Below, piece after piece: positions 29,313 to 38,727 of a stretch of DNA of 64,000 nucleotides. The stretch lies in the NCBI RefSeq assembly GCF_013342985.1, contig NZ_CP054490.1, positions 806,001 to 870,000 of the forward strand. The letters are read 5' to 3'. Made by a program: the position numbers and the translations under genes. The first letter of the stretch is position 1. Each line of letters starts with the position of its first letter. The DNA is from Candidatus Ruthia endofausta (GTDB lineage Bacteria > Pseudomonadota > Gammaproteobacteria > PS1 > Pseudothioglobaceae). Under the pieces are notes generated by a model. The model made no database searches, was not told where the DNA came from, and saw only the letters and a list, made by a program, of their open reading frames with translations.

Positions 29313-29559
29313 AACAGCCTCATTATACATTTCAAAGAACATGTCATCAGCCTTCGCAAATTTTGGAAAAACAAGCGAAAAGCGCTTGATTTATCTCAAC
29401 GAGCATTTGCTAGAAAGCATAATTACGACTATTTACTTATTAGTAAGATTGAGCGTGGTGATAGAAGGCTTGACAGCATCAAAACTGTTCAATATTGTAA
29501 AAACTTAAAGGTTAATTCCTTATGAGTTAATTGATATTATTTTAGAAAGCCTGAATTGA
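29313..29559 (+). pseudogene. XRE-type HTH regulator pseudogene
   Basis: A plus-strand frame reads LRKFWKNKRKALDLSQRAFA then LLISKIERGDRRLDSIKTV, the classic Cro/CI-type helix-turn-helix with the SKIERG recognition region. It breaks at a TGA near 29522; a shifted frame completes PYELIDIILESLN. No ATG start remains upstream; the frame opens only at 29313. Such small regulators usually accompany mobile or toxin-antitoxin genes; no partner is visible. Confidence 0.65.
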
Positions 29560-29637
29560 AGGATGTAAATGATTTTTGCTTAAATTTAGACACAGTGAGC
29601 ATATTCTCAAAAAAGTAATACATTAAACTAACTACCT

Positions 29638-31053
29638 ATGAAAACATTTTATTGGTATGACTATGAAACTTTTGGCATTTCGCCAAGAATAGATAGAATC
29701 TCTCAATTTGCTGGTATCAGGACTGATGAGAATTTTAATATTTTAGATGAGCAGATGTTTTACTGCAAGCCAACTCATGATTGTTTGCCATCACCTGAGG
29801 CTTGTTTTATAACTGGTATTAGCCCACAATTGTGTGAACAAAAAGGCATGATTGAACATGAATTTATTAAAAAAATTCATGTTCAATTCTCAACGCCAAA
29901 TACCTGTGTTGTGGGTTACAATTCAATTCGTTTTGATGATGAATTTACTCGTCACACGCTGTATCGTAATTTTATAGACCCTTATACTTGGCATTGGCAA
30001 AATAGCAATACTCGCTGGGATATATTAGACGTTGTGCGACTGTGCTACGCACTTAAAAAAGATACAAGCCTTAAATGGGTTCATGATGAACAAGGCAAAC
30101 CAGTCTTTAAACTTGATAAATTGTCACTTACTAATGACATTGAACATGCAAATGCACATGATGCTTTGGCTGATGTGCACGCCACTATTGCCATTGCTAA
30201 AATTATCAAGCAAACACAACCTCAATTGTTTGACTATAGCTTTAGTTTAAGAGAGAAGAAAACAGTCGCCTCTAAAATTAGTCTACTTGAGCCAATGTTA
30301 CATACAACTGGTATGTATCCAGCACAACTGTCTTGTACTCGATTATCCGTTGCACTGGCTTATCATCCTGAGCATAACGACCGAGCGCTGGTGTTTAACC
30401 TGGATCAAGATCCTTGTATTTTGCTAGAACTTGGCATTGAAGCACTTAAAACTTTGATATTTACCAAGCAATCTGAACTACCAAAAGAGCAAGAAAGATT
30501 ACAAATTAAAGAGTTAATTTTTAATAAAAGTCCGATGTTTGTCCCTAATGTTTATAAACTTGAGCCAAAAATTATTAAGCAGTTAAATATTGATACGAAT
30601 CAATGTATGCGGCATCTCACTTTTATCAAAGACAACCAACTCAAGATTAGTAAAGTCGTACAAGATTTATACAAAAACGATCAAAAACGCATTGCAGCAA
30701 AAGATATAGACCAATCGCTTTATGATGGTTTTATTGACAATGCTGATAAGCGTATTTGCAACCAAATTCAAGTCTTATCTGTTAAAGAATTAGGCGTGTT
30801 TCATCCAAAATTTAAGGACAAAAAGCTCTCAACATTACTCATGCACTTTAAAGCTAGAAATTATCCCAACACTTTAACCGAAGAGGAAAAAGAAGACTGG
30901 TTTGAAACTGTACAAGGGCGAGTCCAAACAGGTGAAAATGGCTATACAGCTATTGATGATTACCTAGCAAGAATTAACGCAATGAGGCAACAACACCCAG
31001 AACAAGAAGAATTATGGCAACAACTTGAAACTTATAGTAAATCGTTCTTTTAG
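29638..31053 (+). CDS. sbcB: Exodeoxyribonuclease I
   Basis: Processive 3'-5' exonuclease on single-stranded DNA, acting in recombination and mismatch repair. N-terminal DEDDh nuclease domain: DYETFG holds the first Asp/Glu pair, VVGYNSIRFDDEF the second motif, and NAHDALADVHAT the final His/Asp. The SH3-like and helical ExoI C-terminal domains follow, ending in ARINAMRQQHPEQEEL. 471 residues, standard. It stands alone, downstream of the decayed 26.6-29.6 kb region. Confidence 0.95.
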   Translation: MKTFYWYDYETFGISPRIDRISQFAGIRTDENFNILDEQMFYCKPTHDCLPSPEACFITGISPQLCEQKGMIEHEFIKKIHVQFSTPNTCVVGYNSIRFDDEFTRHTLYRNFIDPYTWHWQNSNTRWDILDVVRLCYALKKDTSLKWVHDEQGKPVFKLDKLSLTNDIEHANAHDALADVHATIAIAKIIKQTQPQLFDYSFSLREKKTVASKISLLEPMLHTTGMYPAQLSCTRLSVALAYHPEHNDRALVFNLDQDPCILLELGIEALKTLIFTKQSELPKEQERLQIKELIFNKSPMFVPNVYKLEPKIIKQLNIDTNQCMRHLTFIKDNQLKISKVVQDLYKNDQKRIAAKDIDQSLYDGFIDNADKRICNQIQVLSVKELGVFHPKFKDKKLSTLLMHFKARNYPNTLTEEEKEDWFETVQGRVQTGENGYTAIDDYLARINAMRQQHPEQEELWQQLETYSKSFF

Positions 31054-31059
31054 GGTATT

Positions 31060-31088
31060 TTGCCTTAAATTTAAATATAAGGTATAAT
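31060..31088 (+). promoter_or_regulatory. Promoter for nth
   Basis: TTGCCT (31060-31065) and a perfect TATAAT (31083-31088) are 17 bases apart, placing the transcription start about 30 bases upstream of the nth ATG. Confidence 0.65.
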
Positions 31089-31123
31089 ATTCGGCATTGA
31101 GAAAAAAAATAGGCAAAGAAAAA

Positions 31124-31756
31124 ATGAACGCCGAGACACGTACAGAAATGTTTGGAAGGTTGCTTAAAAAGATACCAAATCCAACCACAGAATTAAACTA
31201 TTCAACACCATTTGAACTATTGGTGGCCGTGACATTATCCGCCCAAGCGACTGATAAAAGTGTTAACAAGGTCACTGATAAATTGTTTCCAATTGCCAAT
31301 ACACCTAAAGCTATTTTTAAATTAGGCGAAGACACACTCCGAGACACCATAAGAAGCATTGGTCTGTTCAACTCAAAAGCCAAACACATTATTCAAGCTT
31401 GTAAAATTTTGATTGAGAAATACAACTCAGGTGTGCCCGAAACTCGTAAAGAGTTAGAAGCACTACCTGGTGTTGGTCGTAAAACTGCCAATGTTGTGCT
31501 TAATACTGCCTTTGGTCATCCAACGATTGCGGTTGATACGCATATTTATCGTGTGGCAAACCGCACCGCTATTGCGAGTGGCAAAACTGTATTAGAGGTA
31601 GAGAAAAAATTGGTTAAATTCATCCCTGATGAGTACCGAGTGCCTGCGCACCACTTAATGATTCTACATGGTCGCTATACCTGTAAAGCCCGCTCTCCAT
31701 TATGTACAGAGTGTATTTTGCTTGACCTTTGTGAATACGAAGAGAAAAACTTATAA
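31124..31756 (+). CDS. nth: Endonuclease III
   Basis: DNA glycosylase/AP lyase removing oxidised pyrimidines. The helix-hairpin-helix LPGVGRKTANVV contains the catalytic Lys, AVDTHIYRV holds the catalytic Asp, and the C-terminal [4Fe-4S] site is Cys-X6-Cys-X2-Cys-X5-Cys (CKARSPLCTECILLDLC). I start at the ATG at 31124, giving MNAETRTEMFGRLL and 210 residues; the frame is open to a TTG at 31097 but that lies at the probable transcription start. rnf genes, often adjacent, are absent. Confidence 0.95.
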   Translation: MNAETRTEMFGRLLKKIPNPTTELNYSTPFELLVAVTLSAQATDKSVNKVTDKLFPIANTPKAIFKLGEDTLRDTIRSIGLFNSKAKHIIQACKILIEKYNSGVPETRKELEALPGVGRKTANVVLNTAFGHPTIAVDTHIYRVANRTAIASGKTVLEVEKKLVKFIPDEYRVPAHHLMILHGRYTCKARSPLCTECILLDLCEYEEKNL

Positions 31757-31760
31757 ACCT

Positions 31761-31779
31761 TTAAGTGTTTTACACTTAA
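31761..31779. repeat. 8-bp palindromic hairpin after nth
   Basis: TTAAGTGT (31761-31768) and ACACTTAA (31772-31779) form a perfect stem with a 3-base loop, 4 bases beyond the nth stop. No T-run follows; possible weak terminator. Confidence 0.35.
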
Positions 31780-32105
31780 GATAGAGCACAACAACGACAA
31801 TTCCTTGCTAATGCTTAGCAAAAGTTCTTAAACAAGTAATCACTTGATTTGTTGAAAACTCAACTCACTCAGGTGATTGAAATACATCCTGGATATCACA
31901 AACTGATTAGTGGCATTGAGTCTGACTATTTTCTAGAAAGTGGTGGGATTAATCCTTATTTATACATTTATCCCCAAGGAAGCAAATGTCCATTAATCAG
32001 CCATAAGGTATTAATACCTATTATCAAACAATTCTGCGCAAGGTTAAAGATCCACACCAAGCTAAACATTTAATGATGGGTTGTAGCACAAAATGACAAA
32101 ACTCG
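31780..32105 (+). pseudogene. DUF1841-family pseudogene
   Basis: The frame from 31780 reads DRAQQRQFLANA, a TAG (31816-31818, Trp expected), QKFLNK, a TAA (31837-31839), then LLKTQLTQVIEIHPGYHKLI, DYFLESGGINPYLYI, and after a frameshift near 32045 KDPHQAKHLMMGC. This is the layout of the uncharacterised DUF1841 family (about 140 residues). Two nonsense codons, one frameshift and loss of the start make it dead. In gammaproteobacteria this family often sits beside nth, as here. Confidence 0.75.
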
Positions 32106-32154
32106 ACTTATTATCGAGCTGGATAATTATAAAACCAAATAAGGAAAATCTTTG

Positions 32155-32772
32155 TTAAATCTGCCAACTAACAAAATTACTAAGCAATTGCAAACCATCG
32201 TGCTGTGATTTTTCAGGATGAAATTGCACTGCAAATAGTTTATCTTGAGTAATGGCACAAGTGAAATCAATACCATAATTGGTTGAACCAGCAATCACAT
32301 CTGCATGACTGGCTTCTATATAATAACTATGCACACTATAAAAACGTGCATAGTTATTAATATTATGCCAAAGCGGATGCTCTATTGTTTGTTTCACCGT
32401 ATTCCAGCCCATATGTGGTACTTTGAGGTTATTTTTAGCGAATTTAACAACATTACCTGAAATGATGGACAAACCATCAATGCCGTTATTTTCCTCGCTA
32501 TGATCAAATAAAAGTTGCAACCCTAAGCAGATGCCCAAAAATGGTTTTTCATCAACACAACGCTTGATAACATCTACTAATCCATGTTGTGTTAATGCTT
32601 TCATACATGCACCCATTGCGCCTTGTCCTGGAAAAACAATACGATCAACGTTTGTGATTAAATCAGCATTATCAGTCAAAAAAACTTTATCATTCGGAGC
32701 GACATGCTCAAGTGCTTTTTGCACGCTACGCACATTGCCCATGCCATAATCAATAATTGCAATACTTTGCAC
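32155..32772 (-). CDS. hisH: Imidazole glycerol phosphate synthase subunit HisH
   Basis: Glutaminase subunit that feeds ammonia to HisF in histidine synthesis. Class I amidotransferase with PGQGAMG, the nucleophile Cys in GICLGLQLLF near residue 85, and the His/Glu pair in VQFHPEKS. 205 residues. It follows hisB by 6 bases. hisA is far away at 61415 and hisF is not in the window, so the pathway is split into several loci. Confidence 0.96.
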   Translation of the reverse strand: MQSIAIIDYGMGNVRSVQKALEHVAPNDKVFLTDNADLITNVDRIVFPGQGAMGACMKALTQHGLVDVIKRCVDEKPFLGICLGLQLLFDHSEENNGIDGLSIISGNVVKFAKNNLKVPHMGWNTVKQTIEHPLWHNINNYARFYSVHSYYIEASHADVIAGSTNYGIDFTCAITQDKLFAVQFHPEKSQHDGLQLLSNFVSWQI

Positions 32773-32778
32773 GAATGT

Positions 32779-33360
32779 TTAAAGCAAGCCTTTGGTGGAA
32801 GGAATCATGCCTTTTTGACGTTCGTCTTTAGTTATTGCCATACGTAATGCTCTGCCAAATGCCTTGAAGATAGTTTCAGCCTGATGATGAGAATTAACGC
32901 CTTTAAGATTGTCAATATGCAGTGTAATCAACGCATGGTTCACAAAGCCTTGGAAAAATTCTGAAATCAAATCAACATCGAAAGTGCCAATCATAGCGCG
33001 CATAAAACTCACATTTAAATCCAAACTAGGGCGGCCAGAAAGATCTAACACAACACGTGATAGCGCTTCATCCAGTGGCACATAAGAATAACCATAACGG
33101 GTAAAGCCTTTTTTATCACCGACTGCTTGAACAAAGGCTTTACCCAATGTAATTCCAATATCTTCAACACTGTGGTGATCATCAATTTGTGTATCACCAT
33201 CGCATTTAATGGTTAAATCCATTAAACCGTGCCGTGCAACTTGATCCAGCATATGATCCAAAAATGGCACACCGGTGTCTATATTTGCTTGACCTGTGCC
33301 ATATAAATTGAGTTCAACACTAATATCAGTTTCATTGGTTTTTCTAGATACTTTAATCAT
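32779..33360 (-). CDS. hisB: Imidazoleglycerol-phosphate dehydratase HisB
   Basis: Manganese enzyme that dehydrates IGP to imidazole-acetol phosphate in histidine synthesis. The 193-residue domain contains [24 protein letters not shown] and [18 protein letters not shown], with all metal-binding His. It lacks the phosphatase domain that E. coli HisB carries. I start at the ATG at 33360 ([11 protein letters not shown]); another ATG lies at 33366. Oddly, the frame stays open 81 codons further upstream through a membrane-protein-like stretch, so a longer fused product is possible. Confidence 0.92.
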   Translation of the reverse strand: MIKVSRKTNETDISVELNLYGTGQANIDTGVPFLDHMLDQVARHGLMDLTIKCDGDTQIDDHHSVEDIGITLGKAFVQAVGDKKGFTRYGYSYVPLDEALSRVVLDLSGRPSLDLNVSFMRAMIGTFDVDLISEFFQGFVNHALITLHIDNLKGVNSHHQAETIFKAFGRALRMAITKDERQKGMIPSTKGLL

Positions 33361-33603
33361 ATTCATTCTGCAAGTATTGACAGCAATAATCGCCCATATA
33401 ATACAAATTATATAAGGGATAAATAGCCCAAACCCAAAGGTGATAGAACCAATAATTGCGGTAATAGCCAGCATAATCAAAGCGCCAATAACACTTGCAT
33501 AAAACAGCCCGATTGGCCCTAAAAATATGGCTAAAAGAATGGCAAACAACAAGGCTTTTAGTGGGTAGTTTTTGTGATGACACGATTTATAAATACTCCT
33601 CAA
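33361..33603 (-). other. Small membrane-protein frame joined in-frame to hisB
   Basis: These 81 codons continue the hisB frame upstream and encode [19 protein letters not shown] followed by [17 protein letters not shown] and [18 protein letters not shown]: a short basic Cys-containing head and two to three membrane helices. This resembles small stand-alone bacterial membrane proteins of unknown function. The first codon available is a TTG at 33603 inside the end of asd; a GAGGAG lies within the asd terminus, but no ATG follows it. Either a fused membrane-anchored HisB, a separate protein that lost start and stop, or a relic. Confidence 0.55.
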
Positions 33604-34612
33604 TTAGAATCTCAGCAATTTGTACCGTATTGAGTGCTGCACCTTTGCGAATATTATCAGAAACCACCCATAGATTTAAGCCTTTTTCATGGGAAATATC
33701 CTCACGGATACGGCTCACAAACGTATCATCATGGCTAATTGCTTCAACAAATGGTGTGGCATAACCACCATCGTCGCGTTTATCCATAACCGTAACACCA
33801 TTCGCTTTTGACAAAATATTAGTGGCTTCAGCCGCAGTAATTTTTCTTATAGTTTCGATATTAATCGCTTCAGAATGCCCATAAATAACAGGCACACGTA
33901 CCGCTGTTGGATTAACTGAAATGTCTTCATCCTCAAAAATCTTTTTCGTCTCCCATACCATTTTCATCTCCTCCTTGGTATAGCCATTATCTTGAAAAAC
34001 ATCAATATGTGGGATGACATTAAACGCAATCTGCTTTGGATAGACCTCAACATCAACCTTAGTATTACCACTTAATAATTTAGTTGTTTGGTCGATTAAT
34101 TCACTAATCGCCTCCTTGCCAGAACCCGACACCGCTTGATAAGTCGCCACATTAATGCGCTTAATCCCCACCGCATCATAAATCGGTTTGAGTGCCACCA
34201 GCATTTGAATGGTTGAACAATTTGGATTAGCAATAATATTGCGCTTTGTATAATCTGCAATTACATGTGGATTTACCTCTGGCACAACCAAAGGAATATC
34301 CTTATCACGACGAAAATATGCCGTATTATCAATCACCACACACCCTGCCTTAGCCGCAATCGGTGCATATTTCTCAGAAATACTGCCACCTGCTGAAAAC
34401 AACCCTATTTGCACTTTCGAAAAATCAAAGGCACTTAAGTCTTGTACCATCCAACTTTTATCCTGACAAAATACTTTCTTACCAGAAGAATTGACACTCG
34501 CTAAAGGATATAAATTATTAATTGGAAAATCGCGCTGCTCTAAAATAGAAAGAATCGCTTCACCCACCACGCCTGTTGCGCCCACAACACAAACATCAAA
34601 CTTCTTGCTCAT
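33587..34612 (-). CDS. asd: Aspartate-semialdehyde dehydrogenase
   Basis: NADPH-dependent reduction of aspartyl phosphate to aspartate semialdehyde, the branch point to lysine/diaminopimelate, threonine and methionine. NADP-binding [13 protein letters not shown] at the start, catalytic Cys in [10 protein letters not shown] near residue 130, [12 protein letters not shown], and the substrate Arg/His in [13 protein letters not shown]. 341 residues, the form found in many gammaproteobacteria and Gram-positives rather than the E. coli Asd. Its end overlaps the membrane-protein frame by 17 bases. Confidence 0.95.
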   Translation of the reverse strand: MSKKFDVCVVGATGVVGEAILSILEQRDFPINNLYPLASVNSSGKKVFCQDKSWMVQDLSAFDFSKVQIGLFSAGGSISEKYAPIAAKAGCVVIDNTAYFRRDKDIPLVVPEVNPHVIADYTKRNIIANPNCSTIQMLVALKPIYDAVGIKRINVATYQAVSGSGKEAISELIDQTTKLLSGNTKVDVEVYPKQIAFNVIPHIDVFQDNGYTKEEMKMVWETKKIFEDEDISVNPTAVRVPVIYGHSEAINIETIRKITAAEATNILSKANGVTVMDKRDDGGYATPFVEAISHDDTFVSRIREDISHEKGLNLWVVSDNIRKGAALNTVQIAEILIEEYL

Positions 34613-35088
34613 AGTATAAAAATGTAAGACTTAAAAAAGGAGTATTATACTTAAATTTTAATCGGTATTTTCTTTGTCAAAATCTGACTATTATTGGGCT
34701 GTTTAGCTTTTGTCCAAATGTTGCTTAATTTTTCTTGCGCCGTATACCAAAGACAAGCAAAACAAGATAAAAGAATACTAACAAACTAACAAGCAGTAAT
34801 TCCTCATAACACAAAATTTTATCGATGAGTATAACTTTATCGCTATGTTTGTTTTGTTGTAATTTTTAGCCTGTTTAAAATCTGAGTAAAAGATATCATT
34901 ATCAATATCTTCATGTATCTCAATAATTTTTTCAATATTGCTAATATTGGTTGAAATGTCAAATATGTAATAAAAAATATTACCAAACCAATAACAATGC
35001 CGATAAAAATCCAAATAACAATAATAGGTTGCCATGTTTCAGGCAAGCCGTTCAAGTATGGGTAGAGCTTCTAATTGGTATGCCTAAG
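34613..35088 (-). other. Gap with a possible membrane-protein relic
   Basis: No intact gene. On the minus strand around 35055-34843 a frame reads MNGLPETWQPIIVIWIFIGI followed by another hydrophobic run, and a second frame from 34980 to 34780 continues with charged residues (KIIEIHEDIDNDIFYSDFKQ) and a hydrophobic end. Together they could be a frameshifted membrane protein of about 90 residues. I do not recognise it. Confidence 0.4.
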
Positions 35089-35829
35089 TTAAACATGATT
35101 ATCAATATCAATAAATTGGTGTTTAAACCTAAATTTATCGCTTAGGTATTGGCATAAGGCTTGTACGCCATAGCGCTCAGTGGCGTGGTGTCCTGCAGAG
35201 ATAAAGGCAATATTGTTTTCTTTAGCAATCGCCGGGATTTTCTCAGAGACTTCACCCGTAATAAAACAATCGGCATCAATGTTAATGGCATGTTCAATGT
35301 AGGTTTGTGCACTGCCACTATACCATGCGATACGTTTTAATATTTTATCATCCGCACCAAAAACTAACGGCGTGCGACTCAAGACTTGTTTTATGGTATT
35401 GGAAAAACTGCCTAGCGTAGTGTCAACTTCCCCTTGCCAGACTAGCGTATCGCCAATCGACGTGGGGTTTTTAATGTTAAAGCGTTGGGCAAGTTGGGCA
35501 TTGTTGCCTACTTTTGGATGAGCATCGAGTGGTAGGTGGTAGGCGAATAAATTAATATTGTGTTTTAATAGTGCTTTAATGCGGTTTTTTTTGATGCCTA
35601 TTATGGCTGAATTTTCATTTTTCCAAAAAAATCCATGATGGACAAACAGTGCATCTGCCCCTTCATCAATTGCTCTATCAATCAAATCTTGATTGGCACT
35701 CACGCCTGAAATGATTTTAGTAATATTAGGCTTACCTTCAATTTGTAAACCGTTCGGGCAATAATCATGAAATGCATCTACATTAAGATAATCATGGCAA
35801 TACTTAGATAATGTTTTATTGTCAATCAT
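35089..35829 (-). CDS. Nif3-like dinuclear metal-centre protein (YbgI family)
   Basis: Toroid-forming hexameric protein family with a dinuclear metal site; a GTP cyclohydrolase I type 2 role has been proposed for some members but the true function is unsettled. Metal ligands are visible in LFVHHGFFW (near residue 63), FAYHLPLDAHP, and the C-terminal SAGHHATERYG. 246 residues, normal. It overlaps hisC by 8 bases. Confidence 0.9.
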   Translation of the reverse strand: MIDNKTLSKYCHDYLNVDAFHDYCPNGLQIEGKPNITKIISGVSANQDLIDRAIDEGADALFVHHGFFWKNENSAIIGIKKNRIKALLKHNINLFAYHLPLDAHPKVGNNAQLAQRFNIKNPTSIGDTLVWQGEVDTTLGSFSNTIKQVLSRTPLVFGADDKILKRIAWYSGSAQTYIEHAINIDADCFITGEVSEKIPAIAKENNIAFISAGHHATERYGVQALCQYLSDKFRFKHQFIDIDNHV

Positions 35830-36883
35830 AGAAACTTTTTACAATGTTGATAAATTTTTGATTTTGCTCTTCAGTACCAATTGTCACACGTAAACAATCA
35901 GTTAGTTGCTTCGTGGCACTTAAATTTTTAATTAAAATACCATTTTCTTTCAAAAATTCAAATAGTTCGTTTGCATTAAGTGCTTTAAATAAAATAAAAT
36001 TTGCTTGCGATAGATAAACTTTTAAAAAATTTATTTTGACAAGTTTATCAAATAATGTCTGACGCTCAGCAAGAATAATACTAGCATTGGCATTAATCAT
36101 GTTTTTTTCTTGCAAAAGAAAATTAGCGCTCACTTGGGTTAAGGTATTAATGTTGTAAGGTAGGCGTAATTTATCTAATTGGCTGACTGTGTCTTGCGTG
36201 GCAATTAACAAACCTAAGCGCAAACCTGCAAAGCCAATTTTAGAAACCGTTCTAAGCAAAACTAAGTTTGGATACTGAGCAATATCGGCTAAAAAACTGT
36301 CCGTTGCATACGTATAATAAGCCTCATCAAGCACCACCATTGCCTTGGTTGAAGTGATGATACGCTCAATAACTATGCGATTAAATACATTGCCTGTTGG
36401 ATTATTTGGATAAGAAATAAAAATTAATTTAGGATTGTGGGTTTCTATCGCCTTTTGCATGACATCAGCGTCAATCTCAAAATCATTCGTCAATGGAACG
36501 CTTTGATAATTAAGACGTGCAAATTTTGCAATCATCTCATACATCACAAAACTTGGCTCAACGCTTAAAACGGTGTCTTGTGCATCACATGCCAATGCTA
36601 ATAGTTGAATCAGCTCATCCGAGCCATTGCCCAATAGCACGCCAAATTCATCAGGAATATCCATCAACTTACGCAAAGTTTGTTGTGTCTCGTTAGCACT
36701 GGCACTTGGATAGCGATTAAGTTGTGCATCGACTAGATAGGTCAAATACTGACCTGTTAACTCATCAGATAAAAGAAATGGCGACTCCATCGCATCCAAC
36801 TTCACCATATTGGTAGAAGGAGGTATATGATAAGCATTAATTGCTTTAATGTCAGGGCGTAGCCAGTTGTTAATAAAACTCAT
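35822..36883 (-). CDS. hisC: Histidinol-phosphate aminotransferase
   Basis: PLP enzyme (fold type I) that transaminates imidazole-acetol phosphate with glutamate in histidine synthesis. It shows LLGNGSDELIQ, SYPNNPTGN, the VVLDEAYYTY Asp/Tyr pair, and the Schiff-base Lys in RTVSKIGFAGLRLG near residue 215. 353 residues. It overlaps thiD by 4 bases upstream and the Nif3-like gene by 8 downstream. Confidence 0.95.
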   Translation of the reverse strand: MSFINNWLRPDIKAINAYHIPPSTNMVKLDAMESPFLLSDELTGQYLTYLVDAQLNRYPSASANETQQTLRKLMDIPDEFGVLLGNGSDELIQLLALACDAQDTVLSVEPSFVMYEMIAKFARLNYQSVPLTNDFEIDADVMQKAIETHNPKLIFISYPNNPTGNVFNRIVIERIITSTKAMVVLDEAYYTYATDSFLADIAQYPNLVLLRTVSKIGFAGLRLGLLIATQDTVSQLDKLRLPYNINTLTQVSANFLLQEKNMINANASIILAERQTLFDKLVKINFLKVYLSQANFILFKALNANELFEFLKENGILIKNLSATKQLTDCLRVTIGTEEQNQKFINIVKSFYD

Positions 36884-37632
36884 GATGGTTTTTGTCTATT
36901 AGGATGAAACTGCATTTTACCAATACTCTTGGCGTTTAACAAAGTTTGATAAGTATACTCCAGAGCGCACTTGCAAGCAATTTCAACACCCAAGCCTGAT
37001 GCAATTAATGCACTGATTGCACTAGAGAGTGTACAACCAGAGCCATGATAATCACCAGGTAACTTTTGATAAATAAAATTCTGAACTAGTGTTTCGTGGT
37101 GATACAACCGATGTTCAATGACATCGTCAGATACATCAGTTTTAGTGAGTAAAATCCAATTACAAAAGAGTTTTTTAATGGCCTTTTGTTCATCTTGCTC
37201 ATCTGCCAAAATTTGTAATTCTGCTAAATTAGGCGTGATAATTTTTGCTAATGGTAACAATTGTTGTTTTAAAACATCAATTAAAACAACATCTAAAAAA
37301 CCACAATCACTACTAGATTTCACAATTGGATCAAGGATGATAGTTTTATTTTTAACCAACTTGGCAATGGTTTTAATTTGCTTAATTGAAGATAACAAGC
37401 CAATTTTCACCACTTCAAAATTAACATCGGCTTGCAAATGTTTAAACTGCCTAATAAGTAAATCGCAATCCACTTTATTCAAGCTTTTAATTGATGCTGT
37501 ATTTTGTACCGTAAGGTTAGTAATAATAGGTAACGGTGTTACACCAAATTGATTAATAGTTTCAATATCAGCAACCAATCCTGCGCCGCCACAAGGGTCA
37601 AGTCCTGATAAGACTAAAACTGTATCATTCAA
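36880..37632 (-). CDS. thiD: Hydroxymethylpyrimidine/phosphomethylpyrimidine kinase
   Basis: Ribokinase-like enzyme that phosphorylates HMP and HMP-P for thiamine synthesis. [15 protein letters not shown] at the start and [16 protein letters not shown] near the C-terminus (anion hole and catalytic region) are diagnostic. 250 residues. It is embedded between dsbA and hisC with overlapping ends, so no room exists for a thiamine riboswitch of its own. Confidence 0.92.
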   Translation of the reverse strand: MNDTVLVLSGLDPCGGAGLVADIETINQFGVTPLPIITNLTVQNTASIKSLNKVDCDLLIRQFKHLQADVNFEVVKIGLLSSIKQIKTIAKLVKNKTIILDPIVKSSSDCGFLDVVLIDVLKQQLLPLAKIITPNLAELQILADEQDEQKAIKKLFCNWILLTKTDVSDDVIEHRLYHHETLVQNFIYQKLPGDYHGSGCTLSSAISALIASGLGVEIACKCALEYTYQTLLNAKSIGKMQFHPNRQKPS

Positions 37633-38245
37633 GTTTGCTTTCTTTCTTAATTAAGAAATCCACCACTTTTAGCATATTAGTATGCGAGCCTGCATGCGTG
37701 GCATCGGTTAAATATTTACCATTAATAACCATAACTGGCACACCAGTAATCTTATATTTAAGTGTGTTTAGCTTAGATTTATTCACTTTAATTTTTACAC
37801 TAAAGGAGTCAAATGCTTTTTCGACCTTATTTTTATCAACACCAAAACTTGCCACCCAGTCAACAAAACTCTCTTTAGAGTTAAAGCGTCTATTCTTTGT
37901 GTGAATTGCATCAAATAACGCCTCGTGCAATTTTTCAACTAGGTTTAATTCTTCTAATACAAAGTAAAAAATCGCCCCATTTAACCAACGCTTAGAAAAC
38001 ATTGCTGATTGGCGCACAAACTCAACATTACTAGGCTTAGTTTTAAGCCAACCGTTTATTAGCGGCTCAAGATTATAACAATGTGGGCAATAGTACCAAA
38101 ATAACTCACGCACCTCAATTTTATCGCCTGTTGTCGTTTTAACTGGCTTATCAAGTACTATATAATCTATGCCAGCCTCATAATCTTGTGAAAATGCAAA
38201 ACTAGAAAGCGAAATTAGCAGGACAAATAGTGTCTTTTTTATCAT
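37625..38245 (-). CDS. dsbA: Thiol:disulfide interchange protein DsbA
   Basis: Periplasmic oxidase introducing disulfides into exported proteins. A signal peptide (residues 1-19, cleavage near FAFSQ) precedes a thioredoxin fold with active site CPHC (Cys53, Cys56) in [13 protein letters not shown] and the cis-Pro loop TGVPVMVI. 206 residues. AAGGA precedes the start, which overlaps the folK stop in a TAATG junction. dsbB was not found in the window. Confidence 0.94.
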   Translation of the reverse strand: MIKKTLFVLLISLSSFAFSQDYEAGIDYIVLDKPVKTTTGDKIEVRELFWYYCPHCYNLEPLINGWLKTKPSNVEFVRQSAMFSKRWLNGAIFYFVLEELNLVEKLHEALFDAIHTKNRRFNSKESFVDWVASFGVDKNKVEKAFDSFSVKIKVNKSKLNTLKYKITGVPVMVINGKYLTDATHAGSHTNMLKVVDFLIKKESKLE

Positions 38246-38727
38246 TATTCCTTGTTTAAGATTCTAATATTATACGATTTTAACTCATTCATAGTTGCAC
38301 GTAACTGATCATAGGTCTTATGTTGTTGCGGGTGGATTAAATTTGGACTTAATTCTGCCAATGGCATAAGTACAAAGTTATACTTCAGAATATCGCCTCT
38401 TGGCAGGTTGTGACGTTGATTAATAACTTCATCATATAAAGTTAAGTCAAGGTCAATTGAGCGTGATGAAAATTTTGGCACTTCTCTATCTCTACCAAGA
38501 TTATCCTCAATGTCATGTAAAACACTGACCACTTTAGAAATTGTTAAATGAGTGGTTGCATTAATACCAATGTTATAAAAATTATCACCTTTAAACCCAA
38601 AGGCTTTAGACTCATAAACCCTAGAAAAAACTGTATTTTCAAATACTGTTTGAATGGCGCCAATAGCCTTAGACAAATTTTCCCTACGGTTTTGATTTGA
38701 GCCGATATTGATGTGGATATTAGCCAT
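38245..38727 (-). CDS. folK: HPPK, dihydropterin pyrophosphokinase
   Basis: Transfers pyrophosphate from ATP to 6-hydroxymethyl-7,8-dihydropterin in folate synthesis. [13 protein letters not shown] at the start, [22 protein letters not shown] with the Mg-binding Asp pair, and [11 protein letters not shown] are family signatures. I start at the ATG at 38727 ([10 protein letters not shown], 160 residues); the frame extends to 38763, but that part lies inside folB. It overlaps folB by 8 bases, keeping two consecutive folate steps together. Confidence 0.93.
   Translation of the reverse strand: MANIHINIGSNQNRRENLSKAIGAIQTVFENTVFSRVYESKAFGFKGDNFYNIGINATTHLTISKVVSVLHDIEDNLGRDREVPKFSSRSIDLDLTLYDEVINQRHNLPRGDILKYNFVLMPLAELSPNLIHPQQHKTYDQLRATMNELKSYNIRILNKE

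Noticed and set aside
31849-32073. 74-codon frame after nth as an intact gene
   Set aside because: It starts at TTG and its product is an internal part of DUF1841, with the N- and C-terminal parts in frames broken by stops.
37118-37552. 144-codon frame opposite thiD
   Set aside because: Antisense shadow of a gene with clear ThiD motifs; no ribosome binding site or family features.
37626-37700. Possible thiamine riboswitch before thiD
   Set aside because: The gene start lies inside the end of dsbA; no TPP aptamer signature such as CTGAGA was seen.
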